From contig NC_080398.1 in the NCBI RefSeq assembly GCF_030265065.1, forward strand, positions 26,560,482 through 26,624,481: a stretch of DNA of 64,000 nucleotides, given 5' to 3'. How positions within the stretch are numbered: the first letter of the stretch is position 1; every line of letters starts with the position of its first letter. This stretch comes from Corythoichthys intestinalis. Its lineage: Eukaryota; Chordata; Actinopteri; Syngnathiformes; Syngnathidae. The notes under the pieces were generated by a model. It saw nothing but the letters and a program-made list of their open reading frames with translations. It ran no database searches and was not told the DNA's origin. Shown here piece by piece: positions 22,401-34,029 of this stretch. The translations under genes were made by a program, and so were the position numbers.

Positions 22401-23915
22401 CAGTGCTTCTCAAACTTTGGATACCAAGTACAGTAAAAGTACCACCGTCATTGCCTACTGCATGTGACCTAAATACTTTAAAACCTACTGAAATATTCCC
22501 TAAAACTAATCAAAATACTTAAAGCTGTACCACAAAAAAAAAAGTTAGCAGAACACACAGGGATCTCCTCAATGCTTCTTAAAAGTTAGCGCACATCCCT
22601 AGTATTTAGGTATCTCGTTTAACCGCCAGCTCATAATCAGACGTTTCATATTTTACTAGTTGATTAAACGGAGCATCATGCATTTCAAGCCCCTTTCAGA
22701 CATACGCTGAACTCCGGGTAAATCCCGGGATTTAAACGGGCCACCTATATGTCCGAAAGCAATTTCCCGGGTCGACTGACACGGACTTTAACTGAGTTGC
22801 GTACCAGTATAATGTCCGGGACTTACCGGGGACTTGGTGTGTGAAAGCAGCCTTTTAATTCCCCGGTCACAGCGCGAAGGCTGATGACGTAAATATCATG
22901 GTGGGCCGACATCGCAATTATCAAATGGCAAACTGAAAACAAATCAAAATTGAACTCGAAACTACAGCCCAGCCCAACATCCATCTTTGCAAATGTGAGG
23001 TCAATTTTGTTGCTGATGCCGACCAAAAATCACGTAATGTCCGGGTTATAAAATCCCGGCCCTTGGCTTCCACTCACAGAAAGCGCCGAGTCGCCCACAC
23101 GGGACAAAGTTTGGGGAAGTTTTGGCGAACATATCAGGAATGTATATCTCTTTCAATTGTTTACCTTTATTCAGATAGTGTTTTTTTTTTTACATCAATA
23201 GAACTGAAATAAACAACTTGTCCTGAATGTTTGGGCTAAAATAGCTCATAAATACACGAAACATTTTAAACTTTTTATTTAATATGTGTATTAAATAGTG
23301 ACTTTTCTTGCTCATAGACTAATCGGCAGGGAAATTCCCATCCCAACTGAAAACACATATCTGAATATAGAAAATGTAGATTTAATTCTGTGGTGTCTTC
23401 ACGTACCGCTAGAGGGAAGCAGCGTACCATCAGTGGTTCTCATCACCCTTTGAGAACCAAATATTTATATAGTTTCAGTCTTCTGAGAAAAAACGCAACT
23501 ACAATGTTCAGGCCCTCATTAACTCACTGCCAGGCCAGGTATATGCATAGTATTTAAAGTATGTGTTATGGTAGTTACTAAAAGAAGAAAGTACTATTCA
23601 TGAAAAACACCTTTTAACGGCAATAGACGTCGAATCAATTTTGACTTTCGCTCACTGCCAACCCTTCCAGTCAAAATGGATTGGACGTCTTTTGCTGTCA
23701 AAGGCAGCCAAAGAGTTAAATAGCACTCATACAATGATGCTCAAAGTGACTTCAGCACTATCATAGTACACGTTCAAGGTTTTCATACTGAAGTCAGCAA
23801 AGAAAGAAAGCAAACCGGAAAAAAACAAAGTTGAGAAAAATGACCTAAGCTTTTAATTCAGTACATTAACCCTGCTTCTTAATAAATCAATCCAAATCCG
23901 CATAAACACTCACAT
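13426..23915 (-). CDS. VAMP1: Vesicle-associated membrane protein 1 (synaptobrevin 1)
   Basis: VAMP1 is the vesicle R-SNARE that zips with syntaxin and SNAP-25 to fuse synaptic vesicles. Five exons give 122 residues: 23915-23914 (AT of the start codon, then gtgagt), 21134-20996, 20936-20778, 13627-13576, 13442-13426. Exon 2 supplies the G of ATG and a proline/alanine/glycine-rich head ([15 protein letters not shown]), then [13 protein letters not shown]. Exon 3 holds the SNARE motif with its central arginine: [20 protein letters not shown] ... [17 protein letters not shown], then KYWWKNCK. Exon 4 is the membrane anchor [17 protein letters not shown] and exon 5 adds LYFFY-stop. The split start codon is as remembered for vertebrate VAMP1/2. 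Intron 3 (13628-20777) is swollen by a copia fossil, a hAT and MITEs. Confidence 0.93.
13688..14815. mobile_element. Tc1/mariner MITE (CAGTGATTCCTCG ends), interrupted
   Basis: It starts 'cagtgattcctcgctacttt' after TA and runs to about 14168, where a second MITE is inserted; a further 55 bp ('tccaatgataaatttgaata') follow at 14765-14815. It matches the fuller copy at 61487-62190 in the opposite orientation and a fragment at about 52560-52715. Non-coding; in VAMP1 intron 3. Confidence 0.7.
14171..14757. mobile_element. MITE with CCGTATTGGCC ends, copy 1
   Basis: It begins 'ccgtattggcccgaatataa' after TA. The body matches copy 2 at 24851-25427 almost throughout. Its right end is lost where it meets the older MITE sequence. 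It is inserted into the 13688 element. Confidence 0.7.
15207..16450. mobile_element. Non-autonomous hAT element with exact 8-bp duplication
   Basis: It begins 'tagggctgggcgatatgg' and ends 'ttaccgccctgctcta', with ACTCATAT repeated exactly at 15199-15206 and 16451-16458. About 1.24 kb with no intact transposase. A second, truncated copy lies inside the Tc1 at 30671-31814. Confidence 0.85.
16545..19688 (-). mobile_element. Ty1/copia LTR retrotransposon fossil
   Basis: Broken remains on the minus strand. A gag-like region with a CCHC zinc knuckle ([14 protein letters not shown]) lies at 16545-17426. LTR-like repeats lie at about 17635-17934 and 19448-19688, starting TG (or near it) and ending CA on the plus strand. 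Between them are parts of pol: reverse transcriptase/RNase H at 17991-18841 ([10 protein letters not shown] is typical) and integrase at 19218-19463. Read on the minus strand the order is LTR, pol part, LTR, gag, so this looks like two incomplete copies sharing the middle LTR. The LTRs look roughly 95% alike by eye, suggesting moderate age. It carries several breaks and large internal losses and cannot be functional. Confidence 0.8.
19689..20777. other. VAMP1 intron 3, repeat remnants
   Basis: It holds a T-run at about 19795-19820 beside 'gagttactttgccaagtaag'-type repeat sequence, and fragments of the short TTAA repeat near 20210-20390. The segment 20400-20600 repeats 'ttttgggtcacttcctg'-like words in a low-order array. 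No coding signal. Confidence 0.4.
21155..21767. mobile_element. Non-autonomous hAT element (TAGGGCTGTCAAAC ends)
   Basis: Opens 'tagggctgtcaaacaattaa' and closes 'agttttgacagcccta'. The flanking 8-mers are A-rich (aaaaaaag and aaaaaacg) and match at seven of eight. It lies in VAMP1 intron 1, 20 bp upstream of exon 2, so the exon 2 acceptor is preceded by its A-rich (T-rich on minus) flank. Confidence 0.75.
21768..23518. other. VAMP1 intron 1, dispersed repeat fragments
   Basis: Around 21890-22010 is a worn copy of the 'gggatctcaaacttcagtcc' repeat. At 22060-22235 is a partial TTAA-family repeat ending 'gtgaatgagttaa'. At 22690-23060 lies a CCCGGG-rich repeat ('aactccgggtaaatcccggg'). No gene. 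Confidence 0.4.
23519..23719. mobile_element. Short TTAA-flanked MITE ('aatagacgtcg' family)
   Basis: Bounded by TTAACTCACTGCC on the left and GGCAGCCAAAGAGTTAA on the right, with the words 'caatagacgtcgaatcaatt' and 'aatggattggacgtc' inside. TTAA ends suggest a piggyBac-type MITE. Partial copies occur near 9735, 13005, 20220-20390, 22060, 44515, 47341 and 60965. Confidence 0.65.
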
Positions 23916-24480
23916 TTTCTATGCAGCTGCTCGTGCTGACTCAGCAGAGAAGGAGGTACTGGGAGGTTCCAAAGTCCAACGATGAAGCCAAACGCACAAG
24001 AATCAACCCAAAACAACACAAAATAAAGAAATCTTAGAGAACTTCCCCCCCAAACAACATCAAAGTGCCGCAGTGCAGCAACCCCCCCAAAACAAGCGAG
24101 TCAGCAAATAGAAGTGAGCTGAGTGATCCTGAGTACTTCTCCTCAGCATCCACTTCCTTAAGGAAGAGGGGGGAAAAAGCAAAAAGCCACTGACTCAGTG
24201 TACGAATATCCTCTCTAGAAGCTTGTGAAGATGATTTGTTGTTTGCTTCTTTCGTTCTGAGGCTTGTGTGCGCCTGCGTGGAAAAGCGAGAGTGATGCGC
24301 CGGCTGCTGCTGCTGCAGTAATGCGTCGAGTTCCTCTACCACCTTTCCCCACTTGGATTCAGAAGCTACAGTGCGGTACTACCCCCACTCACACGTTCCC
24401 TCCTCTCCTTCCCCTTCCCCCACCTGCACACTTTGCAGTACTGCAGCTACACTTCTTGTGAAAGTGGACATCACTGCAGT
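23916..24480 (-). promoter_or_regulatory. VAMP1 5' UTR and probable promoter region
   Basis: Directly upstream (minus strand) of the split start codon. The sequence is less repetitive and includes a CTG/CAG-rich stretch at 24300-24320 and CpGs around 24265-24335, unlike the flanking repeats. I place the transcription start somewhere in this interval. No TATA box is obvious. Confidence 0.35.
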
Positions 24481-24850
24481 GCATGTTTGGAAGAGGGGTC
24501 CTCGCTTTACGACGTTTTGAGCTGATAGTAAATCAATGTTATTTTTGTGAACAAAAACTAACAAGAAGAGGAACATTTGTATTCAAAACACTTTTTGTTA
24601 ACTAAAATAAAAACTGATTAAAAACGGGTGGAGGGTGGGGGACACAAGCCCGTCGACGTGGGGGGCAACTGGGTATGTTATCCCGGGCCTCAGGACCATA
24701 GGGGCCCCTAAATGACTCTTAATTTTTTTTTTTTTTTTTAACATTCATAATTTCACATATTTCTTTTTTTATTTAAATCATTGTCTGATTAAATATTATG
24801 TTGTACTCGATATATACTTAAAAACTTTAACATATTAAATATTTCAAATA

Positions 24851-25427
24851 CCGTATTGGCCTGAATATAAGACTGCCCTGATTACAAGACGACCCCTCTT
24901 TTTCAAGACTCAAGTTTGAAAAAACACTTTTTGAACACCAAATTAATATTTATACAGAATATAATTATAGTACATCTGAAACAAAATATTATAACAACAC
25001 ATTTGAAAAAAAAGCATGTTATTTTGCCTCATTCAAATCTTTATATCTGAACATTTAAATATGTAAACTAAAGTGCAGTCACGTTCGTAAATGAATGGCT
25101 TCTGGTTTTTAAAATGTAAACAAACCAATCTATTGTGATAAAACAACAAAATTGCAATAACTGCATCAACCATCAAAGTGAAGTCTAACTATAACTGTAG
25201 TCTTGAAACAAATCTGAATAAGAAAAAACATTGCAATAAAATAATGCAAACTGGTTAAACTTGAGAGTAGCTGAGATCTGTCATAACAGAACATCGCTTC
25301 AATGATATCTGGTGCCATCTAGCATCGTGAATGGGTATAATGTCTAGCCCGCGAATATAAGACAACCCCCACTTCTTCAGTCTTATTTCAATGCAAAAAA
25401 CACAGTCTTATATTTGGGCCAATATGG
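24851..25427. mobile_element. MITE with CCGTATTGGCC ends, copy 2
   Basis: Opens 'ccgtattggcctgaatataa' after TA and closes 'tatttgggccaatatgg', an inverted match. 577 bp, non-coding, close to copy 1 at 14171. Upstream of VAMP1. Confidence 0.8.
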
Positions 25428-25792
25428 TGTATATTTCTTTCTTTTTTTGCCCCCCCCCCCCACCACACACACACATACTTTTTTGCAGGGAATGGTTTGC
25501 CCCCGCTGTGGCGCACTCAAGTGCAACGCATTTTCTTGTCTTTGCAAGTGACTAGCTGGAGGAGCGCGAGCCTTCAGAAAAATGAAAATAATACAAAACT
25601 ACCTATGCTCCACCGTATCACAGGCAGGCTTAACAACCTAGCCATGCTCTCCAGTCTCCATTGAGTGTGAGCTTGCTCAAAAACTGCATTTCACTGATGT
25701 TATAAATGACTTTGCCGTCAAAAAAATCTAGGCGGATCACTGAGGGCTTGAAAACCCCAAGGATTTGGAGGGGACAGGCACAGGGTGTTTAG

Positions 25793-26574
25793 TAGAGATG
25801 TCGGGTCCGATCACGTCATTTTCAAAGTATCGGAATTGGCAAAAAAATATCGGCCATGCCTTTTTTTAATATAGAAATTAAAAATCTGTAACAACGCCAC
25901 TTTACCTATAAAATGAGATAAAAGGCAGCGCTAAATGAGTAGAGTGAATTTTGGCAGCCTTTGGAGCATTTTTTCAATTGGCTAAAACTTTGCAATCCCT
26001 CTCCCAATGATTAGAATTATCATGGGAAGCAATGTGGGGAAGTAAGGTGGCAACTGATCTTTGTCTTAACACCTTAAGTTATTTCCCAAAGCAGAGAAGA
26101 TATATCCATTGGTAGCACGACGCACAGTCATGGTTTTACTTCCCATCATGGTTCCACTTCCCATCATGCATTGGGGCATGGCTGCAGTATCATTTACTGA
26201 AAGCTCAACAAATACACTAGATGGCAATATTTAGTCACAATATACAAAGTCACAAGTCTTTGTATCCGTGGATACCTCTCACAGAAAGAATGTTAATAAT
26301 GTAAATGCCATCTTGAGGGTTTTTTGTCATAATAAACAAATACAGTACTTATGTACTGTGTGTTGATTGTATACATTCGCCCGAGTTTTATTCATTTTTT
26401 TCTTAATGCATTGCCAAAATGTATATGATGGGGAAAAATTATCGGGAATGATTGGAATTGAATCGGGAGTAAAAAAAAAGCAATCGGATCGGGAAATATC
26501 GGGATCGGCAGATACTCAAACTAAAACGATCGGGATCGGATCGGGAGCAAAAAAACATGATCGGAACATCCCTA
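25793..26574. mobile_element. Non-autonomous hAT element with exact 8-bp duplication
   Basis: Opens 'tagagatgtcgggtccgatc' and closes 'atgatcggaacatcccta'. GTGTTTAG occurs exactly on both sides (25785-25792 and 26575-26582). Near the right end 'atcggga' words recur several times, giving a subterminal array of possible transposase sites. Non-coding. Confidence 0.85.
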
Positions 26575-26997
26575 GTGTTTAGTTATACTGTTTTGATGCT
26601 TAGCAGGCAGGCATAGCACTCTCAGTTGTATTGTATTGTAACCTACGTGGGACAATAGATCGAAATTGTTTATATTGTGTCACATCACATATTTGTCTGT
26701 TAAATTTAACTGTCCATCTCAAATTAAATCATTTGAAAATTTGCACTGTCATTGCTTGCAAAGCGTTAAAGTACTGCGTACTGTATGTTGTCCTGACAAG
26801 CCGGTGGCAGGGATGTGATGGGGGGGGCTATAGAGCTCTCTTGTCCCCGGACCCCAGCAAGTCTGTTGACAGCCCTAGGGGGGACACAATAAAAGTAACT
26901 AAAACATTTTTGCATATTATGTCCGGAAGCAGGATTTACTAATGGGTGGGAACCTCTGGCTACCCCTCAATACAAATTGCGATAAACATCTCACGAT

Positions 26998-28516
26998 CAA
27001 GGGCGTAGGTTTGCATAGAGACGGTAGAGACATAACACTACCAACTTTTCAGGATGCTCAAATTGTCCCCACCTACTTTTAAGCAACCTTCCCAGATAGC
27101 AGACCGCCATTGAATAAACGTTGATTTTCCATCAAAATCATCAGTATGCGGTTGACATTGAAATTTTCGATGTCAAGTGACGTTGAAACAACTTACTTCT
27201 ATGGTATGTCAGGCAATGATTGGATTAACATTGTTTTATAGTTGATTAACTAATGTTGACAAATAGTTGATTTATGATTGACCGGGAAATATGATTGAAA
27301 AGTCATTAAATTATGGACGAGCGGGCGTTTTGGTCGAAAACATAACATTGATTCAGCGTTGTTCCAATATTATTAATAATCGAAATGACGTTTAGGTTTC
27401 GTAAGGATTTGAAGGTTGAAACAACATTAATAGAGGGTGCAAAAGTGTCGTCGATTCAACGATATAAGATCGACAGCGGAATGTTGATCCAACATCTTTT
27501 CAATGTCGGTCTGCTGTCTGAGTTATATTCATTATAATTACTTCAGTTATATAGGTAAGTTAGAATATCTTCTCATATTTTGTAAGGATAGAATTGACCC
27601 TATCATTATTAATCGAATTATTTTCATTATGTTCACTTACATATTTTGACTTGCTGAATGTGCCAGTCTGTTTTTCCCCTTAAACACACGTTTGATTGGC
27701 TGATGACTTGACCTCCGCAACACACGCACTCACAGCCCTGAAAGAAATACAACACGTCAACAACATGCCACCTCCTCCAACCCCTTCCAAGTTTTTTTTC
27801 CCGAACACCACCAGTAGCAGCAGCTGCAGCCACTGAAGGAATGTAAAAAGACATCAATGTTGTGGAGGTGGGGAACACACCACTAATTTGGTACTGAAAG
27901 TCCAATCCCAGAGTTAGCATAACATTAAACTATGTGAATTTGCTAGCCTGCAAAACTCGAGTAGGAAGCTGCTTAGAACGACATGTCGTCCTGTATGTTT
28001 TCTACTGTTAATGTTAGACTTACTAACTTCTATTTTTGTTATTCACTGACTAAGAACTTTTTTCAGTTATATTTAATTTCTTTATTTAGACAGACAACGT
28101 TGAGTGATCTTAAGACAAATGTTTATTTTTTTGCATTCCTGGATAGTTAAGAGATTATTAGCAAATGTATTTTAATATAATTTATGTTCAAATATTGCAA
28201 TTTAAATTTGCTAATAAAATCCAGACATTTATTCTGGAAGTTTTCAAAATGTTTCTCTAGATTTGAAATCAAAGGTTTGAATCGAACGGTGTATCACCTG
28301 AACCAATACACATGAAATTTAGTTAAAGTCATTACAGATTTATCTTGCATTTATAATTTAGCCTATCAGTTAATTAGGTTCATATTCGTGAGAAATATAG
28401 CCCTGACCCCAATTCGGTCAATCTGTTTGGTCTTATTAATGTCCTGTCCCCAGCAAAAAGTGTACATGTCGGTTATGCTTTTATATTGTCCCTACCAATA
28501 TTGAGACCCGCCCTTG
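26998..28516. mobile_element. Non-autonomous hAT element with nested MITE
   Basis: Ends are 'caagggcg' and 'cgcccttg', flanked by exact copies of CTCACGAT (26990-26997 and 28517-28524). Within it, about 27093-27520 is a smaller repeat with inverted ends ('cagatagcagaccgccattg' and its approximate complement near 27515). No transposase frame. Confidence 0.8.
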
Positions 28517-28524
28517 CTCACGAT

Positions 28525-29187
28525 AAATTTCTAACAATATGGCAATACAACAATTGTCGATACAAGTCAGTTGAAAATTGTAATTTCCCATTAAAGAGGA
28601 AAAACTATTTCTAAATGTGAAAATAATCGGGTTGTTTGCCCCGTCACGGACAATCTGTCAAAACCTTTTGTCCATTTAAGACTTTGACAATATTTCTGTA
28701 AAATTGATTGCCACTAGGTGGCGGCAAACGAATACTTAAATAACAATGAGTGAGTTTTTTCCCCCCCATACTACAGTACCCTACTGGGAAACAATTTTTA
28801 CCGACTTAAGTCTGACAACTGGTTATATCGAATTTTGGGTGCTGAATCCAAACCTGATCTCATTTTCCCCCTTCTATCATGTTTAACTACTGCATCACCG
28901 TTTTCTTCTAAAAAAAAAAAAAAAAAAACCTAACACATGCATTTTATTAAAAATAATAATAAAAATAAAACATATGGTCATACGATGAAATATGAAAAAA
29001 AGACAGAACTGAAATTTCAAACACTATTATATATTTCATATATTTATATATGGAGTGTCATAATAGTGTCCAAATAGTAACAACATAAAAATAATCAACT
29101 TTACTTCCTCTAATTCCATAATTCAGAGCACATGTACATTGTCAGGCAAACAATGTTTCACAAGAAGTGCTTCCTTGTCAACACGTG
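28525..29187. other. MRPL51 downstream flank
   Basis: AT-rich sequence with an A-run at 28911-28927. No gene, no clear element. Confidence 0.4.
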
Positions 29188-29193
29188 TTTATT
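29188..29193 (-). terminator. Poly(A) signal AATAAA (minus), MRPL51
   Basis: TTTATT on the plus strand, 64 bp past the MRPL51 stop codon (29257-29259). Confidence 0.65.
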
Positions 29194-29256
29194 GATCAAC
29201 ATACAATTATAAAATAAAGTCAAATACACGACAGCATCAGATGCCTTTGCGACATG

Positions 29257-32200
29257 TTAGCGATGTTTGCCATAACGGTTGAAGCGTCTATAGAGGAAGC
29301 GGATCCTCTTCTCCATGTTGTGTTTTTCCAGGGTCATCATTCGGTTTCCCACCATCCTCTTCTTCCTGATGAGACGCTGCAGCTCGTTGCCCTGGAAACC
29401 CTTCAGCCAAACGGGGGCGATGATAAGGTCTTTGGGGTGAGCTTTGAAATCTCCTGCAGAGACAAAACAACGAAAAACAATTTTGATTTGTTCCCTGAAC
29501 AAGTTCTAAACCAAAAGGACTTGGAAATAAAACACACACAAATCCCTATATATATTACCATGCTGTGTGAGCGCTGAGAGTGTGCAACCATAAAAACATA
29601 GCCTAGCTACCTCGTCAGGACGCAAACAATGAAAGAGGCAGGCTAGATACCACAAACGGCTGCATTTGCCCACTGGAAATACAGCAATTACTTCCTAATT
29701 TTGTCCAGTAAAGATGACAAAAATATTTCCGTGCATTGCAAACTTTGCACTGGCTCAAAAACACAGTCGACCGCTAAAAACTCCCCATCCAATTCAAGGA
29801 ACCACTTGGAATTACAGCACAGCACGACACAACTCGAAGCAACGCCTACAGTTAACAAGACAGTCAGCTCTTCTACAGTTTGTTACCAGCCTTTCCGTAC
29901 ATTTAATAGAGCTTGTAACCATAGGCGGAGTTTGACTTTTATGGGGGGGGGGGGGGGGGGGTCACAAAAATATGTTGAAGACCCTGAAACAATGTGTCAG
30001 CAATAAAATGAATATACAGTGGTACATAAAAAGTATCGGAACCTTTTGGAATTTCTCACATTTCGGCATAAAATCCCTATCAAATGTGAGCTGATCTTTG
30101 TCAAAATCGCACAGATGAAAAAACTGTCTGCTTTAACTAAAACCACCCAAGCATGTATAGGTTTTCATATTTTATTGAGGATGGTATGCAAACAATGACA
30201 GAAAGGGGAAATAAGTGAACCACCACGTTTTATATGTTGTGGCTCCCCTCTCGCAGCAATAACTTCAACCAGACGCTTCCTGTAGCTGTAGATCAGTCTG
30301 GCACATTGATCAGGACTAATCTTGGCCCATTCTTCTCTACAAAACTGCTGTAGTTCAATCAGATAAGATCAGCCACAGCATCTCAATGGGGTTCAAGTCT
30401 GGACTTGACTTTGCAACTCCAGAACGTGTATTTTGTCCTTCTGAAACCATTCTGAATTTGATTTACTTCTGTGTTTTGGATCGTCTTGTTGCAGCATTCA
30501 TCCTCTTTTTAGCTTTAACTGTCTGACAGACGGTCTCAGGTTTTCCTGCAAAACATCCTGATAAACTTTTGAATTCATTCTTAATGATTGCAGGTTGTCC
30601 AGGCCCTGAGGTAGCAAAATAGCCCTAAATGACGATGCGCCCTCCACCATACTTCACGGTGGGGATGAAGTAGAGCAGGGCGGTAAACCGAAAATTTACC
30701 GTCACAGAAATTCTTCACGATGACTGACGTAATTTTGACCATGTCGGTAAATTCGGTAATTTAATAAAACAAGAAAATATAGTCTTTTTATCCCGCTTTG
30801 ACGCTGTGTTGTTCGGCTATGTTCATTCCCCTTTAAGAAAGCAGACAGTGTGCTTACGTATGGAGTCACGTGGTTTTCAGGAAGCCAATCAAACAGAAGC
30901 CCGGGAGGCAAACGCTAGCAGCTAACGCTACAAGTAAACGGGATGGAGTCGGGCTTAAGTTAGCTTCGCCAGACTTTCACCCAACATAAAGTAAACTCTT
31001 GGCGGGTTCCAGACGGGCTTTCACCCGCTGTCCTCCCTGGTTCTAAATATAGTCTTTTTATCCCGCTTTGACGCTGTGTTGTTCGGCTATGTTCATTCCC
31101 CTTTAAGAAAGCAGACAGTGTGCTTACGTATGGAGTCACATGGTTTTCAGGAAGCCAATCAAACAGAAGCCCGGTAGGCAAACGCTAGCAGCTAACGCTA
31201 CAAGTAAACGGGATGGAGTCGGGCTTAAATTAGCTTTGCCAAACTTTCACCCGAAATAAAAGTAAACTCTTGGCGGGTTCCAGACGGGCTTTCACCCGCT
31301 GTCCTCCCTGGTTCTCACGATATTAGGAGAGGATGCTTTCTTCTGGTAGCCAAGCCACAGGCTAACGCTAGCGGCTAACAACGGCTACAAATGAACGTGA
31401 AAGAGTCGGACAGCGGCTCTAACCTTGTCGAAACGGCTGAAATTAATGAGTGGACTGGGCACAGCTATTTTTCTGTATGTGTTTGCTTTATTCTGCTATC
31501 ATAAAACCTTAAATGTTTCATTGGCATCAGAGCAATACAGCTTTAATCTGGTTGTGTCTGTGTAGGGGTGCATGTATTAAAAAATGTTTCAGAAAAGTAA
31601 GTAAATAAATAAACTGAAACCTTGACATAAACACTTGTGTTGAATAATTATGTCACAGCAGCCATTACCAATAAGTTTTCTGAAGTGTACTGTTAAAGCT
31701 GCAAGTCATTTGTGTTAGAATGACATGTTTGCACAGTCGTCATATTGATTTTTATAATGTACATTTTTCAAGTCATACAAGCTGTTATAAATGTTCACAC
31801 TAGAATTCTTATTGGTGGTGTAGTCCTCCCATGAACACCATTCTTGGCCATAGTTTTACATATAGTTGATGTGTGCTCAGATATATTGGACTGTGCCAGT
31901 GATTTCTGTAAGTCTTCAGCAGACACTCTAGGGTTCTTTTTTTAACCTCTGAGTATTCTGCGCTGAACTCTTAGCATCATCTTTGGTGGACAGCCACTCC
32001 TTGGGAGAGAAGCAACAGTGCCAAACGCTCTCTATTTGTAGACAGCTTCTCTGACCTTCGTCTTTTAGAGTTGGTTTTGTATCCTTTCCCAGCTATATAC
32101 AAATCAACAATCCTTGATCACAGGTCTTCAGACAGCTCTTTTGAGCGAGCCATGATGCACATTAGACAACGCTTCTCATCAAGACAATTCTTACCAGATG

Positions 32201-33233
32201 TGTGTTTTATAGTGGGCAGGGCAGCTTTAAACCGTGCATCAGTGACTGGGCACACACCTGACTTAAATTGTTTGGTAAAAATTGGATTCAATTACTTTAA
32301 GTCTCCTTAGACAGAGGGTTCACTTATTTTTTCCCCTTCTGTCATTGTTTGCATGTTATCCTCATTAAAATCTGAAAACCTATAAATGTTTGGGTGGTTT
32401 TACTTAAAGCAGACAGTTTTTACATCTGTGTGATTTTGACAGAGATCACATTTGATGGTGATTTTATGCAGAAATATGAGAAATTCCAAAAGGTTCAGAT
32501 ACTTTTTCATACCACTGTACACATAAGTATATGTATATACTACAGTACAGGCCAAAAGTTTGGACACACCTCATTATTTGTGTTTTATATTTTCACTACT
32601 ATTTACATTGTAAATTCTCACTGAAGATATCAAAACTATGAATGAACATGTGGAATTGTGTACATGGCAAAGAAAATGAAATAACTGAAAACCGTTTTTA
32701 TATTCTATTTTCTTCAAAGTATCCACCCTTTGCTCTTATTACTTTTTTGCACACTTCTGGGACCCTCAATATGCTTCAAGCTGCAGACACCTGAAGAGGC
32801 AGCCAATAGCTCTAAATAGTATAATAAGGAACAATACACATATTGAAGTATATCTGACACACTTACCTAAAATTCCTATATTGTCATATACTCCATACAT
32901 GCTTCTTTTCTCATTCCACCTGTCTACCACTTTGGGCTTGGGCATGGCATCCATCTTTCTGTGCTGACATGTACCTGCAGATGTCACAAGAACCCATTTA
33001 ATAACGAGTTTGGATATAAAACAAACTTAACCAACACTGGTCTTAATATACGCCATTTGAATTAAAATACAGTACGGACTGAGCGTGCATTTTCTCAACT
33101 CTTACATGTTAAAACCGTCGTAAATTGATGTTCAGTACTTACCGGTGGAAAAGCTTCGAGATGCGTCCAGCAGAGCACCCGCCGACCGACAGAAAGAAAC
33201 TCCAGCTCGTAACAAGCCGCACACGGCAAACAT
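29257..33233 (-). CDS. MRPL51: Mitochondrial ribosomal protein L51
   Basis: MRPL51 is a vertebrate protein of the mitochondrial large ribosomal subunit. Three exons give 131 residues (human has 128): 33233-33143, 32974-32867, 29453-29257. Exon 1 encodes an arginine- and alanine-rich presequence typical of mitochondrial import ([20 protein letters not shown], then [10 protein letters not shown]). Exon 2 carries [20 protein letters not shown] and IGIL; exon 3 completes a glycine codon and reads [30 protein letters not shown] and [16 protein letters not shown]-stop. Each of these blocks matches the human protein. All junctions are GT-AG in phase 1. Exon 2 could instead start at a later AG, but only the acceptor at 32975-32976 keeps the frame. 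Intron 2 contains a hAT finger fragment and a nested Tc1. Confidence 0.95.
29701..29935 (+). pseudogene. hAT transposase BED-finger fragment
   Basis: The frame reads [20 protein letters not shown] and then [14 protein letters not shown]: CxxC followed by HxxxxH, the BED finger found at the N terminus of many fish hAT transposases. It then runs into unrelated sequence and a G-run (29943-29960). Only the finger remains. It lies in MRPL51 intron 2, antisense to the gene. Confidence 0.55.
30017..32517 (-). mobile_element. Decayed Tc1-family transposon carrying a hAT insertion
   Basis: Flanked by TA, with ends 'cagtggtacataaaaagtat' and 'atactttttcataccactg'. The transposase lies on the minus strand and is badly decayed; the words 'tggggttcaagtctggactt' and 'ccaccatacttcacggtggg' are its catalytic-region signatures read backwards. 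A truncated hAT (30671-31814) splits it. In MRPL51 intron 2. Confidence 0.75.
30671..31814. mobile_element. Truncated hAT copy with internal 270-bp tandem duplication
   Basis: Begins 'tagagcagggcggtaaaccg', the right end of the 15207-16450 element reversed, and stops about 220 bp short of the other end. Positions 30775-31044 are duplicated at 31045-31315 with only a few differences. Nested in the Tc1 at 30017. Confidence 0.7.
32546..32765. mobile_element. Tc1/mariner end fragment
   Basis: 'caggccaaaagtttggacac' followed by about 200 bp of the same family end seen in transposase intron 3 (5264) and at 36177. No coding part. It abuts MRPL51 exon 2. Confidence 0.6.
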
Positions 33234-33930
33234 GTTTTGTGCTTGAAAAAAAAAAAGTGTTAAACTTGTGGTTTAACACTGTACTAGTAGTTTACCACTT
33301 GAGAATAGCACGTGATCTTTAAGGTCTGTGCCCTAGGATGTACATTGAACCTACTTGTAGGTCGAGCTAGCGCGCTAAACAAACGTTTGAGTATTAGTAG
33401 GAAAAAAAGATCGCAGTGTCACGCTGCAGAACGTATTTACCTCTTCTCAATTGCACTCCAGTTGAATATTTAGTTACGAGAACGATAAACACGACAATAA
33501 GTAAAGCTCGACGCTTTAGAAGCTACGTTATTGACATTTTAGCATGCTGTTCAAGGATGCAGCCATCTTTACTCATTGTCCCACAATGCATTGCGTTCGT
33601 TAGTGGCAAACTGTTAAATTACAGTTAATATAAAAAGCCAACGCACTCCTGTTTGAATGCAATGTTTATGTTATAAATCTAAAAAAAAAAAAAAAAAAAA
33701 GTTAAATTAATATGCATTAATCAGTGAAATGCATGATCAGTCACGACAGATAGATAAAGTTTATTAAAGACTAGATGTCTCGGTTGGCGTAAGGTGAGTA
33801 ATTTTTGCTATAATTCTTGATAGGTTTACAAATAGTGTGGTTAACTGCAGAAAAAACCGTACCGACGTCGCTATGGTTCAGGCGGGATTTTAAGATAACG
33901 TTATAAATATTTTTGATTACACAATTATTA
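33234..33930. other. MRPL51 upstream region
   Basis: Non-repetitive and probably contains the MRPL51 promoter. 'cccacaatgcattgcgttcg' at 33580-33599 resembles a conserved housekeeping-promoter word. An A-run lies at 33681-33700. The divergent gene found here in human (NCAPD2) was looked for and not seen. Confidence 0.35.
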
Positions 33931-34029
33931 TTAGGCTCGAGCGTATGACGTGGCACTCGCGAGGTTTCCGCCGCTATCGCCATTGTGGAAGATAAACTGA
34001 GGCATTTCAACACAGGTCGCTCTTTAAAA

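Noticed and set aside
29254-29577. Plus-strand frame over 29254-29577
   Set aside because: Antisense shadow of MRPL51 exon 3.
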